Origin: Oribacterium parvum | GTDB lineage: Bacteria > Bacillota > Clostridia > Lachnospirales > Lachnospiraceae | Length of the DNA: 38,602 nt | Assembly: GCA_938022235.1 (NCBI GenBank) | Contig: CALIEL010000022.1 | Location: 1 to 38,602, forward strand | Direction of reading: 5' to 3' | The notes under the pieces: generated by a model | What the model was told of the DNA's origin: nothing | Databases searched by the model: none | Seen by the model: only the letters and a program-made list of their open reading frames with translations | Program-made: the position numbers and the translations under genes | Part shown: one piece after another, positions 14,995-25,311 of the stretch | Position numbering within the stretch: the stretch's first letter is position 1 | Layout: each line of letters opens with the position of its first letter

Positions 14995-16371
14995 ATGAGT
15001 AGTGAAAAGCAAAAACGAAGTAAGTTCAGCTCCCGCCTGGGCTTTGTCTTATCCGCCGCAGGCTCTGCGGTGGGCTTGGGAAATATTTGGAGATTCCCTT
15101 ATTTGGCGGCGAAATACGGAGGGGGAATCTTCCTTTTGGTTTACCTTCTTCTGATGCTTACCTTTGGTTACACCATGATTATTGCGGAAAGCGCCATTGG
15201 TAGAATGACCAGAAAGAGCCCCGTGGGAGCCTATGCCCACTTTGGAAAGGACTGGATGTTCAAGGCAGGAGGCTGGATTAATGCCATTATCCCCATCCTG
15301 ATTGTACCCTATTATTCCGTCATCGGCGGTTGGGTATGCAAATATCTCTTCGGCTATATCCAGGGAGAAACGGAAGCCATGGCCACGGCCGAGTATTTTA
15401 CGGAATTTATCGGAAATGGGGTAAAGGCGGAGTTCTGGTTCTTGATTTTCACTATTTTGGTGATTTGGGTTATCTTTATGGGTGTGGAAAATGGAATCGA
15501 AAAGGTTTCCACTTTTATGATGCCTATTCTGGTGATTTTGGCCATCCTGCTTTCCATTTACGCCATCACCAGGAAGGGAGCATTTGCCGGGGTAAAATAC
15601 TTCTTAGTCCCCAATATTAAGAACTTCTCTTGGATGACGGTGGTTTCCGCCATGGGACAGATGTTCTATTCCCTCTCCATTGCCATGGGAATCCTGATTA
15701 CCTTCGGTTCCTATATGAAGTCCGACCTTTCCATCGAAGAATCCACCAGTCATGTGGAGATTTTTGATACGGCCATTGCGGTTTTGGCAGGGCTGATGAT
15801 TATTCCTGCGGTTTTCGCCTTTTCCAATGGAGACCCCTCCGTATTAAAGGCCGGCCCCTCCCTGATGTTTATTACCATGCCGAAAATCTTTGCCAGCATG
15901 GGCTTCGGGCGAGTAGTGGGCATTCTATTTTTCGTACTGGTCTTCTTTGCGGCACTGACCTCCGCTATCGCCCTTGCGGAAAGTGCGGTTTCCACCTTCC
16001 AGGATGAACTGAAGTGGAGCAGAAGAAAGGCCACTCTGGTTTTACTTTTGATAATGGTGGTTTTGGGAACCCTGAGTGCTTTAGGCTATGGCCCTCTGTC
16101 CTTCATCACCATACTGAAAAATATGCCCTTCCTGGATTTCTTTGACTTCCTGACCAACTCTGTCATGATGCCTATCGCAGCCATGGCTACCTGTCTTTTG
16201 GTGGTGCGAGTGATCGGCGTTGACGGGATCGCGGCGGAGGTAATGCGAAAGGATGCTCCCTTTAAAAGAAAGGCGGTATTTAATTTCATGATTAAATACC
16301 TTTGCCCCTTCTTCGTAGCGATTATCCTGTTCAGCTCCGTAGCCGGTGTGCTGGGATGGATTAAGTTCTAA
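14995..16371 (+). CDS. Sodium-dependent transporter, NSS family (second copy in window)
   Basis: A 458-residue membrane protein with the NSS first-helix motif GSAVGLGNIWRFPY (residues 23-36) and about 12 helices. It should import an amino acid or related solute with sodium; the substrate is not clear. It differs much from the transporter beside tryptophanase. The ATG has GAAAGGAA ahead. In the 154-base gap after maf a hairpin of CGGAAGC with GCTTCCG (about 14928-14951) is present without a T-tract. The gene ends just before the FMN riboswitch. Confidence 0.9.
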   Translation: MSSEKQKRSKFSSRLGFVLSAAGSAVGLGNIWRFPYLAAKYGGGIFLLVYLLLMLTFGYTMIIAESAIGRMTRKSPVGAYAHFGKDWMFKAGGWINAIIPILIVPYYSVIGGWVCKYLFGYIQGETEAMATAEYFTEFIGNGVKAEFWFLIFTILVIWVIFMGVENGIEKVSTFMMPILVILAILLSIYAITRKGAFAGVKYFLVPNIKNFSWMTVVSAMGQMFYSLSIAMGILITFGSYMKSDLSIEESTSHVEIFDTAIAVLAGLMIIPAVFAFSNGDPSVLKAGPSLMFITMPKIFASMGFGRVVGILFFVLVFFAALTSAIALAESAVSTFQDELKWSRRKATLVLLLIMVVLGTLSALGYGPLSFITILKNMPFLDFFDFLTNSVMMPIAAMATCLLVVRVIGVDGIAAEVMRKDAPFKRKAVFNFMIKYLCPFFVAIILFSSVAGVLGWIKF

Positions 16372-16437
16372 AAGCATCGAAAATATTCCTTGCAAAGTTT
16401 TTGGCAGAGGAGTATTCTTAATATCGTAAAAATGAAT

Positions 16438-16549
16438 GTTCTTCAGGGCGGGGTGTAAGTCCCCACTGGCGGTAAAGTCCGCGACCTGCGAAAGCAGTTG
16501 AACCGGTGTGATTCCGGTACCAACAGTATAGTCTGGATGGAAGAAGACG
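16438..16549 (+). promoter_or_regulatory. FMN riboswitch (RFN element) controlling ribU
   Basis: The conserved aptamer blocks are all present: CTTCAGGGCGGGGTG, CCCACTGGCGGTAAAGTCC, GCGACCTGCG, ACCGGTGTGATTCCGGT, CAACAGTATAGTCTGGATG and GAAGAAG, which closes the P1 stem. A terminator hairpin follows, so FMN binding should stop transcription of the riboflavin transporter gene. Confidence 0.96.
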
Positions 16550-16564
16550 AGCGTTGTGCTTTCT

Positions 16565-16592
16565 GCCCTGTACTTTTTGTACAGGGCTTTTT
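16565..16592 (+). terminator. Riboswitch expression-platform terminator
   Basis: GCCCTGTAC (16565-16573), a five-T loop and GTACAGGGC (16579-16587) form a perfect 9-bp hairpin followed by TTTTTATATTTT. It lies 15 bases after the FMN aptamer and about 140 bases before ribU. Confidence 0.92.
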
Positions 16593-16731
16593 ATATTTTC
16601 AAAGGTGTTTTACAAAAAAGAATTCCTTTGAAAATACAAAAAAGAAGGAAAATGCCCGGTCCTAAAGCCTTTCTAAAAGAACCACCGGAAGAATGCGACT
16701 TGCAGAGAATGCAAAGAAAGAGAGGACAGCA

Positions 16732-17364
16732 ATGAAAGCAGAAAGTCAGGGAAGAATGGTGAGCAGTGTGAAGAAGAGCAGTGTGGGATTTTTGGCGGTT
16801 ACGGGTATTTTATCCGCTATCGCGTATATTTTGATGTGGATTGAGTTTCCCATCCCCTTTTTGATTCCCCCATTTATTAAGTTTGATTTTTCGGATTTCC
16901 CGGCATTGATTGCAGCCTTTGCTCTGGGCCCGGTTTCCGGTGTTTTGGTGGAGCTCATTAAAAATGTTTTGCACGGCTTCAGCTCCGGATCCTTCGGCGT
17001 AGGAGAGCTTTCCAACTTTATCCTTGGGGCAAGCTTTGCAGGTACCGCAGGATTTATTTATCAGAGAAATAAGACAAAGAAGGGTGCAATTATTGCCTCC
17101 GTTGTTGGTGCAGTGGTTATGGCGGCTATTTCCTATCCCTCCAACCTCCTGGTGGTTTACCCCTTCTATTACAATTTCATGCCGAAAGAGGTAGTGCTTT
17201 CTGCCTATCAGCTGATTCTTCCCTCCATCGGCAGCATTGAAAAGGCTTTACTTGTCTTTAACGTGCCCTTTACCTTTGTGAAAGGTATGATTGACGTAGT
17301 TCTCTGCCTCTTACTGTATAAGGGAGTATCTCCTTTCCTGCATAAGTTAAACGGAGAGGGATAA
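16732..17364 (+). CDS. ribU: Riboflavin ECF transporter S component RibU
   Basis: About 210 residues with six membrane segments. RibU binds riboflavin and works with the shared ECF energizing module (EcfA, EcfA', EcfT), which is not in this window. Typical features are the motif PPFIKFDFSDFPALIAAFALGP (quoted in part: KFDFSDFPALI), the GELSNFILGASFAGTAGF segment and a YPFYYNFMP loop. The FMN riboswitch directly upstream confirms the riboflavin link. The ATG at 16732 follows GAGAGGAC; a start 13 codons earlier (16693) has a weaker site. Confidence 0.93.
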   Translation: MKAESQGRMVSSVKKSSVGFLAVTGILSAIAYILMWIEFPIPFLIPPFIKFDFSDFPALIAAFALGPVSGVLVELIKNVLHGFSSGSFGVGELSNFILGASFAGTAGFIYQRNKTKKGAIIASVVGAVVMAAISYPSNLLVVYPFYYNFMPKEVVLSAYQLILPSIGSIEKALLVFNVPFTFVKGMIDVVLCLLLYKGVSPFLHKLNGEG

Positions 17365-17424
17365 TCCCGGAGTCCTTCTTTTGTTGGGGTCAGTCATAAA
17401 ATAATTGAATTAAGGTGATGATCT

Positions 17425-17934
17425 ATGAGTGAAACAAGATACGATAGACTGGTACGGCACGCAAAATTTGCCGTGAAACAAATTCATAAAGCATATTGCT
17501 CCGGAAAAGAAATAGTTTATGTAATTATTTTAACCGGCCTAGGAGATTATTTTGTCGGAATCAGTCCGGAAGAAGGGCATAATAATCAGGCAGTTATTGA
17601 TGGTATTCACCAATATTACGCAGAAACGTTAGATGCAAGAGTAATTGAAGGATATCAGGCTGGGATTTACAAGCTAATAGAAGCATCAGGACATATGAAA
17701 ATGTTTAGTAATTTATTGAGGATTCTCTTCTATGAACTTTATAAAGAACATAGTGGAGAGGCTAGTTTTACTCTGAATATGGAAGAAATCTTTCGACAGC
17801 TAAATAGTATGATTTTGGAAAGATATCATAATTTCGAAAAGGAAGATCCATCTTTTGAACCATGGTTTTCCAGATATCAACAATCTGCATTGGAAGATTA
17901 TGGCTTAGTTTTGCAAGGAAAGCCGGAGCAATAG
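17425..17934 (+). CDS. Tandem paralog 1 of a three-gene family, function unknown
   Basis: A 169-residue soluble protein with no signal peptide, starting MSETRYDRLVRHAKFAVKQI. The N-terminal half has a strand-rich part (IVYVIILTGLGDYFVGISPE), then helices (AVIDGIHQYYAET). The C-terminal half is helical, ending in FEPWFSRYQQSALEDYGLVL. I do not recognise a family. GGTGATGATCT before the ATG is shared in form with the two following copies. It shares 103 identical bases (17673-17775) with copy 3 and is more distant from copy 2. Codon use is more AT-rich than in ribU. Clusters of near-identical small soluble proteins of this size are seen for immunity or antitoxin-like proteins, but no toxin is next to them, so that is only one idea. 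Confidence 0.75.
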   Translation: MSETRYDRLVRHAKFAVKQIHKAYCSGKEIVYVIILTGLGDYFVGISPEEGHNNQAVIDGIHQYYAETLDARVIEGYQAGIYKLIEASGHMKMFSNLLRILFYELYKEHSGEASFTLNMEEIFRQLNSMILERYHNFEKEDPSFEPWFSRYQQSALEDYGLVLQGKPEQ

Positions 17935-18016
17935 AGCTAGGACAGTGTGTGTTTCTACTTTCTGTCAGATTTGCAGATTATTCAGAAAAAGAAGTATTAA
18001 CTACAAGGTGAATTCT

Positions 18017-18523
18017 ATGAGTGAAACACGATATGATGAACTGGTACGTAGTGCAAAATTCGGTGTGAAATTAATTCATAAAGAATATTGTGCAGGTAAA
18101 GAAATCGCGTATGTAGTGATATTAAGTGGACTTGGAGATTATCGTGTAGCAGTCAATCCTGATGAGATGCACAACGTTCATGCAGTTATAGATGCTATTC
18201 ATCAGTACTATGCTGAAACGGACGATCAAAGGGTGATAGATGGATATAAGATGGGGATATTCACTCTCATTCGTGTTGCGGGAAATATTAGAACTCTAGA
18301 TAGCATACTTAATATTCTTTTCTATCAACTTGAGAAAGAACAAGAGGGAAATGCCAGCTTTATTCTTGATACGGAAGAAATTGTCCAAAAGTTGAATAGT
18401 ATGATTGCGGAAAGATATGATGTTTATAAGAAGGAGAATCCATTTTTTGATACTTGGTTTTCCAGACAGCAGACTTTTGCGATGGAACATTATGGACTGA
18501 TTTTGCAAGGAAAGCCGGAATAA
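18017..18523 (+). CDS. Tandem paralog 2 of a three-gene family, function unknown
   Basis: A 168-residue protein from the ATG at 18017, which has AAGGTGAATTCT ahead in the same form as the other two copies; a start at 17945 would add 24 unrelated residues. It keeps the family landmarks MSETRYDELV, LSGLGDYRVAV, AVIDAIHQYYAET, ILFYQLEKE, LNSMIAERYD and WFSRQQ. It is the most divergent copy (for example PDEMHNVHAV where the others have PEEGHNNQAV). The spacer to copy 3 resembles the spacer to copy 1, both with TTTGCAGATT, so whole gene-plus-spacer units were duplicated. Confidence 0.75.
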   Translation: MSETRYDELVRSAKFGVKLIHKEYCAGKEIAYVVILSGLGDYRVAVNPDEMHNVHAVIDAIHQYYAETDDQRVIDGYKMGIFTLIRVAGNIRTLDSILNILFYQLEKEQEGNASFILDTEEIVQKLNSMIAERYDVYKKENPFFDTWFSRQQTFAMEHYGLILQGKPE

Positions 18524-18607
18524 TTGAACTGGTATACTATGTGTTTTTGCTTTCTATTAGATTTGCAGATTGTTTGATAAGAATTATCCATTACAAGGTG
18601 ATTATCT

Positions 18608-19111
18608 ATGAGTTCAACAAGATACGATAGACTGGTACGCGAAGCGAAATTCGGTGTGAAATTAATTCACAAAGCATATTGCGCCGGAAAAGAGATAGCT
18701 TATGTAATTATTTTAACCGGCTTAGGAGATTTTTTTGTCGGAATCAGTCCGGAAGAAGGCCACAATAATCAGGCAGTTATTGATGCTATTCACCAGTATT
18801 ACGCAGAAACGGAAGATGTAAGGGTGATTGAAGGATATCAGGCCGGGATTTATGAGCTAATAGAAGCATCAGGACATATGAAAATGTTTAGTAATTTATT
18901 GAGGATTCTCTTCTATGAACTTTATAAAGAACATAGTGGAGAGGCTAGTTTTACTCTGGATATGGAAGAGATTTTTAGACAGCTAAATAGTATGATTTTG
19001 GAAAGATATCATAATTTCGAGAAGGAGGATCCATTTTTTGAACCATGGTTTTCCAGATATCAACAATCTGCATTGGACGATTATGGCTTAGTTTTGCAAG
19101 GAAAGTCGTAA
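18608..19111 (+). CDS. Tandem paralog 3 of a three-gene family, function unknown
   Basis: A 167-residue protein starting MSSTRYDRLVREAKFGVKLI. Its N-terminal part mixes features of copies 1 and 2 (FGVKLIH and CAGKEIAYV as in copy 2, ILTGLGD and PEEGHNNQAVID as in copy 1). From codon 83 onward it is nearly identical to copy 1, with 103 bases unchanged (18856-18958). The C-terminal tail after LQGKS is shorter by two residues than copy 1. The ribosome-binding region AAGGTGATTATCT is almost the same as in copy 1. No transcription terminator is obvious after it. Confidence 0.75.
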   Translation: MSSTRYDRLVREAKFGVKLIHKAYCAGKEIAYVIILTGLGDFFVGISPEEGHNNQAVIDAIHQYYAETEDVRVIEGYQAGIYELIEASGHMKMFSNLLRILFYELYKEHSGEASFTLDMEEIFRQLNSMILERYHNFEKEDPFFEPWFSRYQQSALDDYGLVLQGKS

Positions 19112-19175
19112 TCTTAGAATTATAAACTCGGTCTTGCTTCCTTCTGTACTTCCTGAAGTCCTCGCCATTTCCCCC

Positions 19176-19203
19176 TTGCGTTCAAGGCAATATTTTGTAC
19201 AAT
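19176..19203 (+). promoter_or_regulatory. Candidate promoter of the deacetylase-like gene
   Basis: TTGCGT (19176-19181) and TACAAT (19198-19203) are 16 bases apart, 26 bases upstream of the ATG. Confidence 0.5.
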
Positions 19204-19229
19204 AAGAGGGAGACAGAGAGAGGTATCGG

Positions 19230-20759
19230 ATGAACAGAGAAGAATTTGATGACGAGTATTACCAGCAGAAAATGATGGAACACCGTATTCGGATGGAGAA
19301 GCGGAGAGAGAAAAGAAAGAAGGAGAAGCGCCTGCATATCCTGCTCTTTTTTCTTCTGCTTCTTTTGTTGTTCCTGGCTTTTATCGGGGTGCGTTATGCC
19401 CTGCCCTATGTGCAACAGCAGGGAGGCATTTCCTTTGGGAAGAAGGTCTCTGAAAGCACGATTGCCAAGAATCGCCCGGTGGTAAAGCTTGGGGAAGGGG
19501 AAACGGAAGAGAAGGGCGATGTAGTAGAGGCAAGTGAAACTCCGGCTCTTTCGGAAAAGGATGAGGCCTTAAAGACGGCGGAGCTTCAGGCGAAGCAGTA
19601 TGATTATGACAGTGCCATCGCCACCTTAAATGCTTTGAACCTGTCTTCCGATACGGAGATTTCCGCGAAGATTTCTCAGTATGAAGAGGAGAAGGGCAAG
19701 CTGGTTCCTGCCAATATGGATGATATCACCCACATTTTCTTCCATATCCTGATTGTGGACCCGACCAGAGCCTTGACGGACACCCATCAGGGAAAGCAGT
19801 TCAATTCCGTAATGACCACCATTCCGGAGTTTGAGGAAATCATCAAGGAAATGTACGATCGAGGTTACGTGATGGTACACATGCATGATTTGGCGGAAAT
19901 GCAGGAACAGCCGGACGGAACGAAGAAAATGGTAAAGAAGCAGATTATGCTTCCGGAGGGTAAGAAGCCCTTCGTCATGTCCCAGGACGATGTGAATTAT
20001 TACATTTACATGGAAGGACACGGCTTTGCGGACAAGATGGTTTTGGATGAAAATGGAAAGCCTAAAAACCAGTATACCGATAAGGATGGAAATGTTACCA
20101 TTGGGGATTATGACCTGGTGCCGATTTTGGATAAGTTTGTGGAGGAGCATCCGGATTTTGCCTACCATGGCCATAAGGCGGTGATTGCTTTTACCGGCTA
20201 TAACGGCGTTCTTGGCTATAGAACCGATGAGACCTTTGATCCTAATTCTCCTGCCTTAGACCCGAAGAATAGGGCAAACCCCAATATTGAAGAAGATAAG
20301 GAAACTGTTAAGAAGATTACTAAGGCCATGAAGGAAGACGGCTATGAATTTGCCTCCCACTCCTGGGGACATATCAATTTCGGTACCAGAGATTTGGCTT
20401 CCATTTCCAAGGATACGGATCGTTGGGAGAGAAACGTGGAGCCTCTTCTGCCGGATCCCTGTGAGATTCTGCTTTATCCCTTTGGAGATGATATTGGGGA
20501 CTGGCATCCCTATCAAAAGGGAAAAGAAGACGGAAAATATGATTTGCTGGAGGCGGCAGGCTTCCATTACTTCTGTAACGTAGATTCCGCAAAGGTTTGG
20601 ATGCAGTACGGAGATGATTTTGTCCGGCAGGGAAGAAGAAATCTGGACGGTTATCGCCTGTATGAATCCTACAGCGGCGCGGCGGATAGACTTTCCGACT
20701 TGATTGACGTGAAGAAGGTCTTTGATACCAGAAGACCTACCCCTGTAACCTGTGAATAA
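19230..20759 (+). CDS. Membrane-anchored polysaccharide deacetylase-like protein
   Basis: A 509-residue protein with a basic N-terminal tail (about 34 residues), one membrane helix (about 35-58) and a large extracellular part. After a helical linker (around 95-150) comes a NodB-like domain: a TIPEFEEIIKEMYDRGYVMV strand-helix unit, SQDDVNYY in place of the usual TFDDG, VIAFTGYNG, the zinc-binding His-x3-His in ASHSWGHIN, and LYPFGDDIGDW near the end. The domain probably removes acetyl groups from a cell-wall or capsule glycan. The Asp-Asp motif and the His pair are present, but the NodB motif spacing is longer than usual, so activity and substrate are not certain. AGAGAGGTATCGG precedes the ATG. 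YerC follows 23 bases after its stop codon. Confidence 0.85.
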   Translation: MNREEFDDEYYQQKMMEHRIRMEKRREKRKKEKRLHILLFFLLLLLLFLAFIGVRYALPYVQQQGGISFGKKVSESTIAKNRPVVKLGEGETEEKGDVVEASETPALSEKDEALKTAELQAKQYDYDSAIATLNALNLSSDTEISAKISQYEEEKGKLVPANMDDITHIFFHILIVDPTRALTDTHQGKQFNSVMTTIPEFEEIIKEMYDRGYVMVHMHDLAEMQEQPDGTKKMVKKQIMLPEGKKPFVMSQDDVNYYIYMEGHGFADKMVLDENGKPKNQYTDKDGNVTIGDYDLVPILDKFVEEHPDFAYHGHKAVIAFTGYNGVLGYRTDETFDPNSPALDPKNRANPNIEEDKETVKKITKAMKEDGYEFASHSWGHINFGTRDLASISKDTDRWERNVEPLLPDPCEILLYPFGDDIGDWHPYQKGKEDGKYDLLEAAGFHYFCNVDSAKVWMQYGDDFVRQGRRNLDGYRLYESYSGAADRLSDLIDVKKVFDTRRPTPVTCE

Positions 20760-20782
20760 AGAAGCATTTGGAGAGGAAGAAA

Positions 20783-21085
20783 ATGAACCGGAAACTAGAC
20801 ACCGAAGAGGTACGACATTTATTTGAGGGAATGCAGCAGCTGGAAACCACGGAAGAGTATTTTCGTTTTTTCGAGGACCTCTGTACCATCAATGAGCTTT
20901 TGGCCATGGCCCAGCGCTATGAAGTGGCCAAGCTCTTGCAGGAAGGCAAAACCTATATCGATATAGCGAAGGCCACCGGAGCCTCCACCGCAACCATTTC
21001 CAGAGTCAACCGATCCCTACATTATGGAGAAGATGGCTACGCGGTAGCCTTTGAGAGGATAGCCAAAAAGGAGGGGGAAAAATAA
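20783..21085 (+). CDS. YerC/YecD-family TrpR-related DNA-binding protein
   Basis: A 100-residue protein of the TrpR-like superfamily. The helix-turn-helix is at YIDIAKATGASTATISRVNR. The family stretch EDLCTINELLAMAQRYEVAK is present. GGAGAGGAAG precedes the ATG at 20783; a TTG five codons earlier would place the ribosome-binding site inside the gene. In Bacillus yerC lies near pcrA (family knowledge), and pcrA is close here too. The target genes are unknown to me. Its stop codon overlaps the start of the palindromic element at 21084-21281. Confidence 0.9.
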   Translation: MNRKLDTEEVRHLFEGMQQLETTEEYFRFFEDLCTINELLAMAQRYEVAKLLQEGKTYIDIAKATGASTATISRVNRSLHYGEDGYAVAFERIAKKEGEK

Positions 21086-21281
21086 AAGGAACAGCTTTAA
21101 ACAATCAAAAAGCTTCTCAACGATATAGCATGGAACCGGGGCACGCTCTCGCTAGCCTCGCCACGCAGCGGTTCTAAGCTTTCCAAAAACAAAAGCTAAG
21201 AACCGGCGGGCTCAGACTACCCCGTATTCCAAAGCTATATCGCTGAGAAGCTAGCCTTGTTTGATGATTACTGTTCCTTTT
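21084..21281. repeat. Palindromic repeat element between convergent genes
   Basis: Outer arms AAAAGGAACAG (21084-21094) and CTGTTCCTTTT (21271-21281), middle boxes AGCTTCTCA/TGAGAAGCT and GATATAGC/GCTATATC, then the core ACCGGGGCACGCTCTCGCTAGCC and CGGCGGGCTCAGACTACCCC around a TTCTAAGCTTT/AAAGCTAAGAA hairpin. The arms begin at the YerC stop codon and end at the DUF1836 gene stop codon, so the element fills the whole convergent gap and probably ends both transcripts. Confidence 0.85.
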
Positions 21282-21909
21282 ATTTCTTTTTCCTCTTCCT
21301 TTTCTTTTGACTCTCCTCCATGCGGTCTACGATCTTCTCCATTAATTGTTTCTTGAGGTAGACATCAAAGGCCAGGAGACTTAGGAAGGAAAAGCTTTGG
21401 AGCTGTTCCCGCTCCGATTCCTCCAAGTTGGCAAAGGCGGGATCCTGTTCCGAAAAGGAGCTGTTGGCGGTTTGAAACTTTTTCCCTAAATCTTCCACTA
21501 AGCTTTGCATTTCTCCATTGGCAAAGGAGAAGATTTCTTCGTAAATATCCGTGAGTCTGGGTTTGCTATGAAGAGAAAAATAATTTTCCGCTAAGGGATC
21601 CACCACGGTACGGATGTCGGAAAGACTCAACATACTCTTATAATAGTAGATTAAAAGCAGAATCAGCATGTGATTCTTGTTGTAGCGCTTTCCAACAGGA
21701 GGAGGCAGAATCTTATTTTTGGCATAATTATTAATCATGGTTTTGGTAAGCGCTTTGTCCTCCGGATGACGCTTCATGGAGGCCAGATGTTCCTCCATAA
21801 ATCCGGTCACCTGATCCATGTATAGATCCAGGGAGGGCAGGCTTCCCGCATGCACATGATGTAAACTTTTAAGATATTCAGTTAATTCATTTAAATATTG
21901 TTCGTCCAT
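21280..21909 (-). CDS. DUF1836 domain protein
   Basis: A 209-residue protein with the DUF1836 signature LTKTMINNYAKNKILPPPVG near residues 54-73, followed by KRYNKNHMLILLLIYYYKSM. This region looks like a MerR-type or winged helix-turn-helix, so a DNA-binding role is possible (family knowledge is thin). The C-terminal half is helical and ends in a very basic tail KKRKRKKK. An extended -10 lies just 7 bases before the ATG and no ribosome-binding site is seen, so the message may be leaderless. Confidence 0.88.
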   Translation of the reverse strand: MDEQYLNELTEYLKSLHHVHAGSLPSLDLYMDQVTGFMEEHLASMKRHPEDKALTKTMINNYAKNKILPPPVGKRYNKNHMLILLLIYYYKSMLSLSDIRTVVDPLAENYFSLHSKPRLTDIYEEIFSFANGEMQSLVEDLGKKFQTANSSFSEQDPAFANLEESEREQLQSFSFLSLLAFDVYLKKQLMEKIVDRMEESQKKRKRKKK

Positions 21910-21916
21910 AAAAACA

Positions 21917-21944
21917 AGTATAGCATAGCGAAGTAGAATTACAA
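21917..21944 (-). promoter_or_regulatory. Promoter giving a probable leaderless DUF1836 transcript
   Basis: On the minus strand TTGTAA, a 16-base spacer and TGC-TATACT (hexamer 21922-21917) stand right before the gene. Seven bases separate the -10 from the ATG, so transcription would begin at or next to the start codon. Confidence 0.5.
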
Positions 21945-22064
21945 GAATTTAGCAGTGGCTATAAGGGGAAAATGGTACTATCCTTAAGTAAGGTAGCTTA
22001 AAGTACGAAGGAAAAAATAAGAGAGTATAGGGTATATATGACCTAAGGAAAAGAAAGGAAAGCC

Positions 22065-24464
<2,400 letters not shown>

Positions 24465-24470
24465 TTTAGC

Positions 24471-24606
24471 AAAAAGAGGCTGTAAAAATCAAAATATAAA
24501 TAGTCTTTATGTAGTATAGGTCTGAAATAGGAGTAATCTGAGTTTTGCCCCGTTTCAGCCCTATATTGCATAGGAGACCTTTTTGATTTTAACAGCCTCT
24601 TTTTTC
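24471..24606. repeat. Shortened palindromic element, bidirectional terminator
   Basis: Outer arms AAAAAGAGGCTGTAAAAATC (24471-24490) and GATTTTAACAGCCTCTTTTT (24585-24604), with one unpaired A, enclose TAGTATAGGTCTGAAAT and TTTCAGCCCTATATTGCATA; most of the core is deleted, leaving GCCCCG. A T-tract on the right and an A-tract on the left allow termination from both the pcrA side and the GNAT side. Confidence 0.85.
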
Positions 24607-24626
24607 TTGTCTAAAATCTTATCTTA

Positions 24627-25136
24627 TTACGCAAGGATATAAACCATATCCTCCCAGCTCTCGCCGCCCCAGGTGGAGGGGGATTTACCTAAATGCTCAT
24701 AGCCGAAACCGCTGTAGAAAGGAACAAAGTGGGTATGGCAGGTGAGAAAAATCTTCTCTGTACCCCGCTCTTCCTCCATGTCAATATAACGGTTCATAAT
24801 CTGGCTGGCGAGCCCTTTTCCTTGATATTCCGGTCGAACCTCCAGACCTAAAAGAAAGCAATGCTTTGCTCCCTTCTCATGTAAAGAGGCATTTCGGAAG
24901 AATTCATCCAAAAAGACTTCAGAAGCGGAGTGAATACCGCTCATATAACCGGCAATCTTTTTATTTACCTGATCAAAGGCAATCAGAAAATCTTCCGGTA
25001 TTTTCTCAACACGGTCTTTAACCTCTTCATAGCTACAGGCTTCATTTTCCGAAAAACATATCTTTTCTATCGCTGCTAATTCTCGGATATCCTCTTCAGT
25101 AGCCGCCCGAAAAAGATACCGCTCCTGTTTATACAT
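24627..25136 (-). CDS. GNAT-family N-acetyltransferase
   Basis: A 169-residue acetyltransferase. The acetyl-CoA loop is seen in LGLEVRPEYQGKGLASQIMN (about 95-115), with a final PFYSGFGYEHLGKSPSTWGG strand region. The N-terminus FRAATEEDIRELAAIEKICF is a standard GNAT start. The layout resembles AANAT-like arylalkylamine or polyamine acetyltransferases (family knowledge), but the substrate is unknown. AAAGGAG precedes the ATG. It is convergent to pcrA. Confidence 0.88.
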   Translation of the reverse strand: MYKQERYLFRAATEEDIRELAAIEKICFSENEACSYEEVKDRVEKIPEDFLIAFDQVNKKIAGYMSGIHSASEVFLDEFFRNASLHEKGAKHCFLLGLEVRPEYQGKGLASQIMNRYIDMEEERGTEKIFLTCHTHFVPFYSGFGYEHLGKSPSTWGGESWEDMVYILA

Positions 25137-25311
25137 AAGACTCCTTTCAAAAATGATAAATTTTATTATTTTATATCATAGCAGAGATTCATAGGAAAGG
25201 CAAATAAGATAATAGGACTTATAAAAAATGAAACATTACTATTGAAAAATTATATTTTATTCCTTAAGCTTATAATAATGTTTATGCAAAATAACAAAGG
25301 AGTGAAAGCGA

